Of a DNA stretch of 64,000 bases, positions 23,601-38,600 are shown one piece after another. Numbering within the stretch: the first letter of the stretch is position 1; each line of letters opens with the position of its first letter. The notes under the pieces were generated by a model. That model ran no database searches and was not told where the DNA came from. It saw only the letters and a list, made by a program, of their open reading frames with translations. The stretch covers positions 34,686,321 through 34,750,320 of the forward strand of contig NC_134851.1 of the NCBI RefSeq assembly GCF_965363235.1, written 5' to 3'. This DNA comes from Mytilus galloprovincialis (Eukaryota > Mollusca > Bivalvia > Mytilida > Mytilidae). The position numbers and the translations under genes are program-made.

Positions 23601-26600
23601 TGTTTTTACATTGCATTTAAAGGGAGTTAACTCTGAAAAAGGGCATTTTCTGAAGAAATCTACATGAAATTTTGCAATTTTATATTTTAGCTGGAAAAAA
23701 AAATAATGACCCTATCTTTTCAATTGATATTATTAAAGCGTTCTCTTTGAGCTCTCTTTTAGCATTAAATTTTCCTGTATATTCCATACACCAGGTGCTC
23801 CGCAGGGCGCAGCTTTATACGACCCTAGTGGTTGAATCCTGAACAGTTGGGGCAAATTTGGTCACAATATTCAAGCTTGATTCTGTCTGAATTTGGATTG
23901 TGATCAGGTTTTTGACATAATATAGGTTGTCACAAAATTAATGTGGTTAAAGATCTAACAAATCTATTGCAAAATACTATGCAATTGAAGATTTCTTCTT
24001 GAAAATTTGAAAAATTTTGAAAAAAAGGAAGCCCTTCAAACAATTGGTAAACCAAAAATCTCCCCCCCCCCCAACTTTTTGAAACCCCCTTGGAGCAATA
24101 ACCCTTAAACTCAATCTCATGCTTTCCATTGCAATATTGAACCTTGTAGTACAATTTCAGAGAGATCCATACACTTAAGCACAAGTTATTGTCATGATTG
24201 TTTGGAAACTAGAAACATGCCTCTTTTTGGCCCTTTTTTGGCCCCTAATTCCTACATATTTTGGGCAATTAACCCAAAACTTAATCCAAGCCTCCCCTTT
24301 GTTATATGGTACATTGTGGTACAATTTCAGAGAGATCCATACAATTACACATAAGTTATTGTCTTGAAACTAGAAAAATGCTTGTTTTGACCCCTTTTTG
24401 GCCCTTAATTCCATAACTTTGGGCCCATAACCCCTAAAATGAATCCAAACCTTCTACTTGTGGTTTTAAACATTGGGGTATGATTTCAGAGCAATTGAAA
24501 TACTTCTACACAAGTAATATCCTGTAACTAGAAAAATGCTTGTTTTGGGTCCCTTTTGGGCCCCTAATTCCTAATCAGTTGGGACCATCATCCCCAAAAT
24601 CAATCCCAACCTTCCTTTTGTGGTATTGAACCTTCTGAAAAAAATTCATGAAGATCTATTCACTTAAACTAAAGTTATTATCCGGAAACCAATGTGTCTT
24701 CGGACGATGACGTCGCAGACGACGCTGACGATGCAGACAACGACATCATACCATTATACGATCCCAATAATTTTTTGGGGTTGTATAAAAATGTGTCATT
24801 TTGTATTTTGTCACAACCTGTAGCTTGAGAAAATGCTTGGTGCCCTGTCATTTTTATTATATTTTGAACATATCACAATATAAACTATATTTTGGCAAAG
24901 TATGAACAAATTCTATCATTTTTAATTTAAACTCCCACACCACCTTAACTCTTAATAATTAAGTCAAATTTTATCTATTATTTTTGTCCCTTTATACTGT
25001 ACTTTTCCACCCGATTATTTTCTATTCTGAAAACGTCATCCAGTGCTTATATATAACTTTAAATTTTACCTGATTTCTCTGTGTAAATATTTAGCCGACA
25101 TCATTCTTGACAACACTCTCAATCTACAATAACAAACAACACATGTATATATATATAAACAGGACTAAATTGAAAACAATGTTCAAACCGATGATTGCCA
25201 AATAAATTGATAACGAGATGTAAAATTGAGAATGGAAAAGGGGAATGTGTCAAAGCGACGACAACCCGACCATAGAGCAGACAACAGCTGAAGGCCACCT
25301 ATGGGTCTTCAATGTAGCAAGAAACTCCTGCACCCGGAGGCGTCCTTTAGCTGGCCCCTAAATAACATGTATCTTAATTATTAATATAATACCAAACAGA
25401 AAACAATAAACTTGCAGAGAAGATGGTATAGCGCAAACATGAGGTGCAAAATTATTCTTTTCTGAATTGGAAAAATGTATTTTTGTGGATATCTCAATTC
25501 ATGATATTGAGGAATTATGCAACCAATCCTTACGCAAAATGTGTAAAGTGTTGAAAACTTAAATTTATAGTGATTAGTCTAAACTTGTATACGCCTCGTA
25601 AAATTTATAGCTGAACAAAATGTTAACTCTTCATTATATGATATTATATACTGTAAATTCAGAAATTATTGCACGGTTTATATAAATGCGAATAATGTGA
25701 CTGGGCGGGTATCCCAATAATAAGAACTGGCATTTTGATAGCTAAAAGCATTTTTTTCGGAATCACAATTATTAAACACACATTTTTGTCCATTCTTGAA
25801 AAATCTAAATTAAAAATGCATGCAAAAATTTCTGAAATTACATTATATATAATATTAAAAGGTCATTAGAAAAATTTGAAGAAAAAAAAATCTTAAATTT
25901 TCAAACTGTCACCTATATTTAAATCCATGTTCTAGTCTTTTTTCAAATTGTATGTATAAACTTACTTTGGAAAATCTTCATGTGTGTAGGGAACTGTTTC
26001 TACTGCCTTACTCATGTAATTTACAGAGAATGGAAGTTCAAACTGAGTCTTGACTAATTCTGGTTCAAAATAACCATGCTGAAGAAAATAAACATTACAA
26101 ATAATCAAAACTTCAAGGTAGTATATAATGTCTATCTTTACATGATTGGAAAAATTGCTATAAAATAGATTTGACAAGCTTAAAAACTTGCAATTTAATT
26201 TTGTAGCATTTTTTGTGTGCAGTATTTCCTGAAATTTGGCTTGGTTTTTAAATTTACAAGTTCAAAATCCATGTCAAAAATGATAAATTGACCTAGAAGT
26301 TTGGAGATCAATATATTACATAACTCAATGATAAAAGTCATATTCCTCAAAAAAACTTTCAATATGTCATATTGAAAGTTTTTTTGAGGAATATGAATAT
26401 GATGATATCAAATTGAAATAAAAAATATGATACACATTCTTCAAAATTGTTTAAAAAATTATATTTAAAACCAGGATATTTCACTTTTTGTCTTTTAAGA
26501 TCCTACTACAATGTTAAATTGATAACCTAGAAGAATAAGTTTAATTGGATGACTTATAAATGGACATATATGTTTTCTATTTAAAATCTCCTTGTAATTA

Positions 26601-29600
26601 CCTGTGTATATTTTTCTGTAGATTTTAAATCTCCTGGTAATCCTTCTATGAATTTTTCCACTTTATTTTGATTAGTAGACATTTGTTCTGATGTACTGTT
26701 GATAGCAAACCTATAAAAAAAAACAATATATCATTTTACAATAAGTTCTGATAGATGACGAATTTCAGAATAACTGGCTAGGGCAGATATGGAAACAACT
26801 TGTATTGATTTACATACTAGGTGGTGTGCTGATAAATACCTGGTTTTTCTTTCTTATCTGTTAAAGATGTGCTAACTGTGGATTAAAACATGAAACTCTT
26901 TAATACTCACAATTTAATTTAAAGGCACTTTCAGGCTTGTTTTATTTACCACAATCTATACCTTTTTTCCAAACTATCAAGGACTATTATAATAACTCAT
27001 GAACAGAAAAGTAAAAATCAACAACTTGAAATTAACCTCCATTTTGTCAAATACAATGTATCGTTCTATAATTACCTATAAGTAGTGTATAGAGTTTATA
27101 TTTTGAAGATAAAATATGACAAGAAACCTCTAATAATTAGCTTTGACATAAAAATAAATGGGCCACTGGACTTGTTTTCTTGCTACATAATAAAACAGGT
27201 AAATCCAGTGCACACCACATTCTATTATAAAAGTTACATAGCTGAGTTATCTCCCCTTATCAAGAAAAGTTTTTAATAATGAATCAAACAAAAATATATA
27301 TGTGGTTTTTTTTTTTTTTAAATACAGCGGTAAATATGACAAAACACATTAACTACCTACGATGTGGATAAGTAGAATTTATATTTATACTATTTAATAT
27401 CTCCTACTGAATCAGTTATCCAGAAATACAAATGAATACCAGAGTTTTCATATTACAAAAATAGTAGTACATTTTTTTCTTTCTTTGGAACTAAACATGA
27501 AATTCTTATAAAATCAAAAAACAAATTTTAATATATGAAAAACAGAGATCCAAAGTTTTGACCAATCAATCCTTAGCTTAAAATGCATTCCGTAAATTCA
27601 GAATTTTTTGGCAAGGTTTTTATTATTGCAAAAATTGTTACAGGACATATATATTGCAAAAAAAATGATAGCAATGTTTGTTTACAATACATTGCAATAT
27701 TTCCTTTTTGGTATAACATTTTGTATGTTATTTAAAAATTCTAATAATAAATGCACACACAAATATCTAAATTTTCAGTACCTTTTCAATTTTACTTTTA
27801 AAAAACATAACATTTGTTAATCATTCTTGATATTAAATGCTAGTAAATACCTAATATTATTTTTGTTCAGTAAAAATTGACCAATTTTCTGAAGTTTCTC
27901 CACAATTGTAATAACAGCACTTTCATCAGTCTCGGCTAAGGTCTTCATAGTGGAAACCTACAGTGAATATAAATCAATAAATCAAAGGCCATGCAGTGAC
28001 TCTGTGTCATTTTGTCTCTTTTCTCATTGGCAATAATGCCACATCTTCTTATTCTCAGATGTATCATTATCATTCTTGCAGAAATGTTTTGTTGATAACT
28101 TTTCTTTTAAATATTAAATTCAGAAATTATTGCAAGCATTTATAATGGCCCCTTTTTGAAGAATGGACACAAGTTTGTGGTTTATTATTGAAATTTCAGG
28201 AAATCTTCATAAAGATATATGTATCAGATATCGGAACATGAGTTCTTTTTATCAAGAACACTTTGATCTGCATATCCTTCCAGAGCACCTGATATCACCC
28301 CTAGTTTTTGGTGGGGTTCATGTTGCTTATTCTTTAGTTTTATATGTTGTGTCATATATTCTATTGTTTGTCTGTTTGTCTTCTTTCATTTTTAGCCAGG
28401 CGTTGTCAGTTTATTTTTTATTTATGAGTTTGACTGTCTTTCTGGTACCTTTCGTTCCTCTTTGATTGTTCTATTTTCAAAAAGCAATGGTAAGTACAAA
28501 ATAAATACCTGAGCCATTCCTCCGAGCACTTCCTTTAGCTGGGCAGCTGCATTCATACGGGAACTGCAGTGTGTCATAGCATATGAATGGCCTTGACCTG
28601 ATATTGAAGAGGAAAGGTTAGCTGCTTCCATCATTACTAAGGTCATAAGACGACCTTCATCTTTTAAGTTTGGACTAATTTGGGAAAGAACATAAAACAA
28701 AAATTCTGATTAATGTATATACTCCTTTAATTTTATATATGCGAAATTTACAACCAAGTTTTAAAGCTGCTAAAATCAAATATGTACTTAAAATTCACAA
28801 TAAGATTGTTGGAATGTTTACATGAACTACAGAAGTGGTAATAATTTATAATTAATATTGTGTTGTGTGCCTAGTCATCTCATTAATTATGCATCAGGTT
28901 TACTTTGTTTAAGGATGTACTTAGGTGAGGTTTTGGAATTTGTGCTAAAAATGTTCAGACTCCTTGGTGTTATTCCATACAATACAATGTAAAATATTTT
29001 GCCCCATAACACCCATTATTTTGTTCATATAAGACTTAATAGCTCATGAAAGGTCATTTACCAAAATTTGAGAAGATTCTTGATTTTCTTTCTTTTGTTT
29101 TGAGTCCTAAATAATACCAATGCAAATATAAGGTAAAAGTCCGAGTCAGCCTTTTCCCGCCATATTTTAAATCTCAAATATCTCGAAAAGGAGGTCCATG
29201 ACCTATCAATATTTTTAGCTAATCTTTATCCTTAATTGATACTCTACCAGCTTATAGTCTCAATTTTAATTTCTTGATTTCTTAATTTTTACCTAACCTC
29301 ACCTAAGTACATCCTTAATATAACAAAAGCCTGCATATCATTAAATAAAAGCTTCTTAAACAATGACAAATATATACACTTGTATGACATAACAATGAAG
29401 ATAATATAAACACATGTTTGTGAACTGAATTGGGGCCAAGGTGAAGGATACATCGGAAGAATCATGATTATTAAATTGTAAGGAGGTGATTTCTAATTTC
29501 TTCTCAAGTGGGAGATAAATGTCATAATCATATTCTGGACAATAACGATTTAAATATGTTGTGATTTTCATATAAATCTGGATTAATTTAGAAATGTAAA

Positions 29601-32600
29601 CATTTTGCAAATGGTCTGGTAGACATTGTATATATTGCAGTTGGACAAACACTGATTTTAATTTATCAAAAGCTTACTATTTCCTTAATGTTAGAATGTG
29701 ATTAAAACGTTGAACCAATTTTTACAGAGTTATCTCCCTGTAGTATTATGTACCACCTCAAACACATATATAATTATTACCTGCAAAATATATTGTTCCA
29801 GAGATCTAACATTTTATCAACATTTCTGTCCAAACAGTAAGATGAAAATTCTACACCCTGAAAAAGAAATATATGCATAAAACATTATTATTATTTATCT
29901 CCACAGAGGCACAACTTGCGTTCATTAGTTACATATCAAACATGCATATATACAAAAATATCATATACTCATGGCACATTATTTTGAGAAGATAGGAAGG
30001 GAAGTTTAATTATTGAATGTGGGTCATGAGTCTTTTATCAGTATGCGTCTTTTACCATTAGGGCTATTCCATAAAAAAATTATAGGGGGGTTGGAAGGCA
30101 GTTTTTGTCAGCACCCGCCACACAGACAATTGTAATTGAGAATTATAGTGTGAAAAGTTGCTCTGATACCCATCACCCATGTATTGTTAATATAATGTGC
30201 CTTCCAACCCCCCCCCCCCCCTCCCCCCTACATTTTTTTCTTGAATAGCCATTATGCAAAATTATCTAAAAAAATGATAATTGGTTGTAGTGATATTTTG
30301 AAAGTCCCTTCCTACGCTCCCACATACATTTTAATGGAATAGCCCTAAGCATAAATATTATATTTAATTTACAGTAATATTTTTTAGTAGCTTTATATCT
30401 AAACTACCCATGCAACCTTGGCTTTTACAAATAAGGGAAAAAGTATAAAGGTTAAGGCTATTCCAAGATAAAAGTGTATGTAGAGGCTGAAAGGTACTGA
30501 AAATTAACATGTCCAGGTGAAAAGTGTTGAAATTTTTATTGAGTTAACTTCTTAAATAAGAATAAATTAATGGTTCTAGACCATTGCCTTCAAAATCAAA
30601 CCCTTGCCAATATACATCATATTGAAAAGCAGTCATCAACCCCACGTATACATCCTTTTTAAAAAAGTAAGCTCGCCATACTCCAGAATGACCACACTTT
30701 ATGCATAACAGTGGAGGCAGTTTTTCCGACCACTTCATGAGTTATCTCCCAATAAAAAATATTGTAAAACTCTCTGACATACAGCACATACAACATGCAA
30801 TTTCTGATAAGGAACATGCTTATTACCTGTTCATAACTGTAATTATCACTATGATGTTGATTGACATGGGTCCCAGCTCCCAGACCACTTGTCGTTAGCT
30901 CTATCTGCTGAGATAATTCTTTGTAATCCATTGAACCAGCTCCCATTCTGTTAAAAAAGATGTAATTTAATCAAATTAATCCAAAAGTAGTCACAAAATG
31001 ACAAATTGTCACTTAAGAAATAAATATTAATGCAATGATATTACAGAAATTCCTTCCATTTTCAAAATATTATATAGTAAACTAATACAAATATCAAAAT
31101 ATTTTGAATGAATAAATACAACTGCAATGATTTCATTGGTGCACAAATACATACATGTAGACAATAAGTGTGATACATGCCTATCAATTAAATAAATGAG
31201 CTGTTTATTACTTTCAATATGTTTAAACTAAAATTGTTCAGTAACAACTCTTGAACATCTTAATTTTTCTATTTCAACTGTGTAGGAGCTCACTTTGTTA
31301 TGACATCACAGAACAAGGGTACATATGGTTTTAGATCTGTTGGTACATCACTCATGTTTGACATCATATGTAAATAAGTGATTCCATTGGTTGGTTGGAC
31401 ACATAACTGTACTGGTACTTTCCCTACAAACAATGTATAAATACACATTATGAAATTGGGATAATAATCGGCAATACAGTAGATGACAGACATTCATAAA
31501 TGTCCACTTCAGCAAAAATAGACCTCTGTGAAAATGCTCAAATATCAGATCATATGGTAAGCTCTTCATTTTTAATCTAAAAACACTTGTGTAGACACTT
31601 ATCAAAGGGTCAATTTCTAGAGCATCTTGACAAAAGCATATTAAGCTGGTTAAAAATATGGTCAATTCATTATCGAGCTTTTTAAAATTTTTAAAGGAAA
31701 ACTCCTTTGCATATTCATGTTTAAGAAATATTCCCATATTTACTTTTCAGTTTATTACGTTCAGTTTGTTCATTGTAAATCTATCATTGTTTCCTTACCC
31801 GATGTGACAGCAGCTGTTTTTTCCTCTATTATTTTTCTGTCTATTTCATTTATGTGAAGAGTTGGAAGACAACTCAGATCTTCTTTATCCATCTGTTGTT
31901 GTAGCAGAGTTTGACCTGAAGTATATTTAAAAACATGAATATAAAACCATAGGAGCTTATTCCCTGCACACACTAACACATTTACATGTTCCTGTGAATG
32001 GAAGAATCTCTGTCAAAACCTTTTATAAGGTAAATATATTAATTATATAACAGTTCATTTCGTGATGTTTCAAGTCCTTGTTTACAAGCTACATTAATCC
32101 AAACGTTAGCCTGATATGCACTTATACTTTGTATGTTCAATGAACCACAAACTTTGGGTTAAAACCCCAGCTCAGAAGATTTATTACAGCAAAATACCAC
32201 ATGTGTGTAGGTCAAGGTGATATGTTTGGTAAGCTGGCTTGTTAGCTGAACAGTGAAATCATTATAAGGTTAGGTATACTTTCCTCCTTTCAGATAAGTC
32301 TAATCCTACAGACAGATTGATTGGTTATCTGTCTGACTTATCTACTTTTAAAAGAGTAATCTGATATAAAATTTCTGATCTCTCCACAGTTTAAAAAATT
32401 TAACTTTTAGATTAGATTTTTTTTATATTGATACATTGATAACACCTTTATTATTCCAATGATGTAACTTTTGATATTGTTCAGAGATTTTGTGCAGTCC
32501 AAATTAAGTGCTCATATATTTTAAGGCATTTCTATTTGTAAAACAATTGAAAACCTGACCAACCTTTTTTGTAAATTTGTTCTTTATCTTCATCTGTTAA

Positions 32601-35600
32601 TTTTTCTACCATTTTTTGTAATCGTGTTGTCTCTTCTTCCTTTCTTTTTTCTTCAAACTTTTCATCAGGGCTCATTGTTGACACCAAACAATGCTTATTA
32701 TTCTATCAAAATAAATCACATGTTATTTTAAATAAAAGCAAAGACACCCAATACAAATTTAATTCTCATCAAAAATAAACACTGTATGCAAAGTATTACG
32801 TTCAAATAGTTGTTAGGGGCCTTCTTAAACTTGCTGTGAGATGAGGGTTTGTTTTGGTTCATGTTAAAGGACATTATACTTTCAGATGAAGAAAATAAAT
32901 AAAAGCACTGTTCCTTTTCTTTTTGTGTTATGTGCTGTGCATGAACTTATTTTTGTCGAGTGGATGGAAACCAAATATCCTTTCTTTTCTATTGACAAGT
33001 GATTTGGGAAGAGATTTAAGGTTCTTAATGCCATGAATGAAACATGAATACTAAGCAATTTTCATCATGTTCGAATAAAGAAACAGATCTATTTTGTCAA
33101 AAACTAGAATGATTTGATGTGCATTCTCGAGTATAAAATACTGGAGGTGAAAGAAAATGCTTCGTAAAGTTGTTTCTTTTAGATCACATAATAAAAATCT
33201 GTAAAGTCAATCCTTTCACCTCTTTTTTAAGGAAATAAATCATTTATGCCTTTAAATTTCTTTACTTATACATGCTTATTTGCTGTTTCATCAACATGGA
33301 AAATTGCTGATGATGAAAGCAAATGTTATGAACACCCTAGCAACAAGATGTTACTACATGTGGTTAAGTTAAAGAAAAGCTACATCTTCGCTCATGTTGG
33401 CCGGTAGCTTAAACCTTGCGCCTACCACAATATCCTGATTTTTAAAATCCGTCTTAAATGTATATCTTTATAAATAATAAATACCCTAAATTGCATAATG
33501 AACAGGTGTACTAAATTTGAAATTTAAGAGAAAACTTCAAAGTAAACTACCTTTAACCAAAAATATTTAACTGTTTTAAGGATGTATTCTTCTGACTTTT
33601 CAGTCTCATTCAGTCTCGTTGAAATCTCGTTCTTGAATTATTTCCAAAAACATGTAATGCAAGTGGAAAATATCAATGAATTTTAAAAAAATTATAATCA
33701 AACATAACTCTGTTGAAAAAAATGTGTATTTACAATGAACGGTTTTTGAGTAATCCAGTTTTCAAATTTTACGACCAATCAAGTCAGTATTTTTAGCCAA
33801 AATTTTGAGAAAATGCGTGAGGCATACAAAAAGTGATTTTACAAGAATCGTGTACATCCCATACAAGGATCCGGAAATTTTTTCACCTAATTTCGGTCAT
33901 TTTCATATAACTTAAAAGTTGGTGCCTCTTTTCAAAAACAGATTGTCAAAATCTCATGACTGCATTAGTATGCTCCTACTCGAAGAATCAACGAACTTGT
34001 TTAACTGTTGCATCGCGTTTACTTCATGATTTATCCTACCATTTTCCTAAAATCGATCAAGAGCAATTAAGGGAAGGCAACAGTTTAAGAATAAAATGAT
34101 TTTAATGACTCAAAATCGTAATTTTCTCAGTCATCGCTTACGTTTCTTTCGATTCTGAAGTCGAAATTCAAACCGGATGTAATGCGACAATACTAAAACG
34201 AACAATTCCGGACTTATTCCCGGGATTAGTTTTGTTTATAAATCAAATTCACAGGAAAAACATCATTTTTTTTTAATATTTTACCTTTAATAGTGTAAAA
34301 ATATTAATGAAAATAGTTGCACTTGCTTAATTTAGCAAGAAATCATTTTAAATTTACGATTTAGTGTCAAATCTGCGGAAGAGAATTTTAGGCATGCGTA
34401 TCATAGTAAACAAAGCACGTGTGTTAGTAGTGAAAAAAACTTTTTTCTGCGTAAATTAAACCAAGTTTTAATTTAATTTTAAATCATAATTGACAATTGT
34501 CTTAGCTGAAAAGTAATTAAATAATGAAGACAGTTGGTATTGAATTTTAATTTCTTTATAATATTAGTCCGGAGCTTGTGATTAATAGCCAGGTGTGAAT
34601 TAAAAACACAGGTAAAAAGATTAGCGATCATTAGCCAATAGCTCCCCGAGGCACTAATATAGCTATTAGGAGGGCCCTCAGGATTATAACACTTTACTGG
34701 AGTGGCAGTTTAATTACATAAAATCGATAACAAAACAAAATATGTTTAAAATGGCGATCTGAAACTCAATCTCAACGAAATGACCGAAATTATTTCTGTT
34801 GAAAAATAAAATTTGACCTAAATCCCAATAAATGATTTAGGACTTTTGAGTTTCCAAATCGGTCATGTCTGGCATATATGACCGTTTCCGGACCCTTGAT
34901 CCCATATCATTTTGGTCTTTTCAAATTTCTTAAAAAATTGACTGCATGGTAAATTTTACACAAAAAAGCGTTAAAATATGATAAAACTTTCTTTTATTAA
35001 CACCTACTTATAGTTTTTTTAAGTAAAATTTATTCAGATTGGTCCACTTCATCTTTAGAGAAAGTATGAAAAAAAGTTTAATTGTGGAACTGTGATTTTT
35101 TTCACGAAAGCCCAAAAATAGGTAAAAATCGATGAAAAATGGGAAAATCATCAAAATTGGGCATTTTCAAAGGTCCATAGCAAAAAAAGAAGTGCACCAC
35201 CATATGATTTTTTCCTCGCAAATTATTTTGTTACAGTCTTATAAACCCAAAAATCAGGTTAAGAAAAAAAGTTTAATTCTAGAAATTTTTGGCTCCTCAG
35301 AGGTGTTCATCCTTAAGATTGATAGACATGTAAAAACATGATCAATGAATAATTCCTCCCATATCTATTATTGTAGGCAGGACATAATGAACACATACTA
35401 GCTTGATTGACATACATATAAATAATCAATTTCTCATACTATTTTACCTTGAAATACTGCTTAACTTTATTCTGTGAAAAGTGTGGATCATCTTGTAATT
35501 TCTGTCTGAATTGTTCAACATATTTATTTATTTGTAGACTTTCTACAGGGTCTGTGTCATGGTTCCAACTATGACTAATCGCCTAAAATACAAATCGATA

Positions 35601-38600
35601 TTTAATAAGACAGTCGGTTGCTGTCTGTATTAATTTTTTTGCTTAATTTTTTTCTTTCAGCAAAATCAGACAATTGGTTTTTTTTTTCAAAGGTGGTACC
35701 TAACACTACAGGGAGATAACTCTGTAAAATCAGCTTAACGTTTTAATTACGTTGTGTTGTTGAGGGAATATTGAGCTTCTCAATGATCAAAATTAGTGTT
35801 TGTCAAAATGCTATATAACCAGTGTAATTTTTCTGGTAAATGTTGGGTTCAAATTTTTTGAAATTTCTATATTTTTGTCAAAGGGTCAAAGTAAATACTT
35901 TGTTAAAATTTATGAAAATTAAACAAGCCAAATTAATTTTAGTCAAGGTGTTAGGTACCACCTTAATTGCTTTTGATATGAATGGTTTCACGTCTTGTCA
36001 TCCATGCATGTAAAGGTTAACAATAAGGTTTTGGTTTTGCTCATTGTTGAAGGCTTTCCAGTGACCTGTAGATGTTCACATACTTTTCCTCTGAATAATT
36101 TTCTCACTGGCCATGATACTGCATCTCCCTATATTTATTGATATGCTACATAAAGATCCACAAGTTATTCAACAATTATCAAACATTATTTTCCAGCTGC
36201 CATATTCAGTAAAGCCATGTTTATAGTATGTTACAACATATGTCAGATTTAATGTAACACTACTATAAATTCAGATATATTTACCATGTTTCAAATAAAT
36301 GTAATATATATACATACATGACATATACAACTTTTATTCTTTTTCATTTAAAAAAAAAATCAAAAAAATCACAATTTTGGAGGGATGAACAGGGTACTTA
36401 TTATACACAACTCAGTCTGAACTGGGTATAATACACAGTTAAGGAACTTCAAAATAAATAGCTTTTCATAAAACTAGAATATATTGATAGATTAACTAAG
36501 GAATCAAAAAAAGCAAAAAATATATAGAGGTCAATGTGCTTGTTTTCAAGATATTAGCCATTGAAATTTTGGCGGGAAAATGTTCTCTCATGATTTTTCA
36601 TAGCTTTATTATTGACAAGTTAAAGTTCTCAAAAACTGTTAAAAAATAAGTTAGATTTTATAAGACTTTTAAAAATGGCTTATAATTATACATGCAAAAG
36701 ATTTATAAAAAGAAAAACGGAGGTTAATGGGCAAAATATTTTAAGGCATTCAAATGGATAAAACCAGAGGATTCAGAAAATCTGAAAAAAAATCCAAAAC
36801 ATGACAAGCAAACATTCTTAAATACAGTACTGAAGTATACTTACTAAAGTTAATTTTATGCCAAAGTTGCTGCTTTGATGTTTCTGTCCAAGTTCTATTT
36901 GATGCAGCAAGGCATCAATTCTTTTCTGTTCAAATCCTTCACTATAATAAAGAAAATACACATATAAAAACAATGAGAACTGAGAGAAGAGAAAATAAAT
37001 TCATACCTCTCCTGCATTTGTATTGCATACACCAGGATTTGCTATGATAAATTCTGAAAAATTATTATGGAAGAAGGTATACAAAATATTTTGGCGGATT
37101 CAAAGTTTTTATCAATACCTTTGCATGTACACTTTACGGGAAATTAAACAAAAATTTACACCCCGCGACAATAACCCGCTATATGGTATAGCATCATGTA
37201 CTTTTACTTCATTATTAAATCACCTTGTATTTAAAAGTTAAAGGATACAGAAAACTAAAAGCAGACAACAGAATGTTTGAAAAGGAAAGTTTAACAATTC
37301 ACATTCGTAATATTCATAGTAAGTTGAAGTGTAAAGTACCTTACAACTTGATCAAACGTATCAGATATGATCTGTGTTACTTTTTCAACATCATTAGAAC
37401 TGATTCCTTGCAGACCAACGGAGAATGCTGAATCTTTGGTATCACTATGGTAACTGAAAACATAAAAGAAGATAAATTACATAAAACAATAAATATATAT
37501 ATTGTGGTTTGTTGAATGTTTGAAATAGTTCAGTATAATTTTCCCACATTGTGTGCCAAAGCATGACATCTTGATACAATTTCATACACATATGGAGATT
37601 CTATTCACTACAAGTTAAACATGATTAATTAGACACACAACTAAAGAACCATGTGTTAATATATTTTGTTAATTCATTCAGTTAGCATCTTCTCTTTTAC
37701 ATTACTATTCAAACGTTGTGATATCATCTATATGAATTTTTAAATATTACAATAAATTTAAATACATGTAGATGATTTTGTTTTATATTTTCAGTTACTT
37801 CCCTTTCAAAAAGTGGACAATAAAAAATGTAAAGTACCAATAAGACCATACAGGTATACAGTTACTTACCCTGTCATTGGTGCAAAATCAGATCCAATGT
37901 TAGGTACCAGTAAAGATTGATAAAATGGTGAAGTTTCTCCATCCATCAGTAAAGCTCCAATAATACTCAATGTAAAGGATTCAAATGTTTCAGAAATACT
38001 GAAATAAATATAAAAACTAATAAAAACAACTTTTAACCAGTAGAAGCACACATTTTCTTGGTACATTCAATAAAATGCACAACAACCTACACATACAGAT
38101 GTATATAATTACAGATATGTTTAAATATCAGTTTATTTTGAAAATATTAATTCACTTATAAGGTTTTGGTGTATACTTTTGAAAATATGAATAAGAACGA
38201 TTTCTTATCTGTAATGGCAACTTATATGATTAAAGCTGAAGTAAAATCTGTTCCAACAGCCATTGAGGAAAACAAATACAGGTGCTCTTTGAACAGAAAC
38301 AGAACAAACACTGAAGTGATCAGAATGCATAATTTAAAGTGAATAGAAGCTAACCACTGAAGCAGAAATTTATCTCGCAGCACTTGGTTAGTTATATTCT
38401 CTGCATCTCCATGCACTAAATAGTCTGTATGGAGAAACTTACTCTGTTAATAAGTAACTGACTGACACTGTTGTCTGTTTTTCTGGATCAGGTGCCATTG
38501 GATCAGGCTGGCAGGTTATGTGTTTTCTTCTCTGTTGAATAAACATGTGCATATCAAATGATGTATGAGAATACTGTAAACAACTAATTTTCTTGAGCAA

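Noticed and set aside
28163..28465. 100-codon plus-strand frame with hydrophobic segments
   Set aside because: Lies in a pitrm1 intron within an interspersed repeat also found at 55360-55545.
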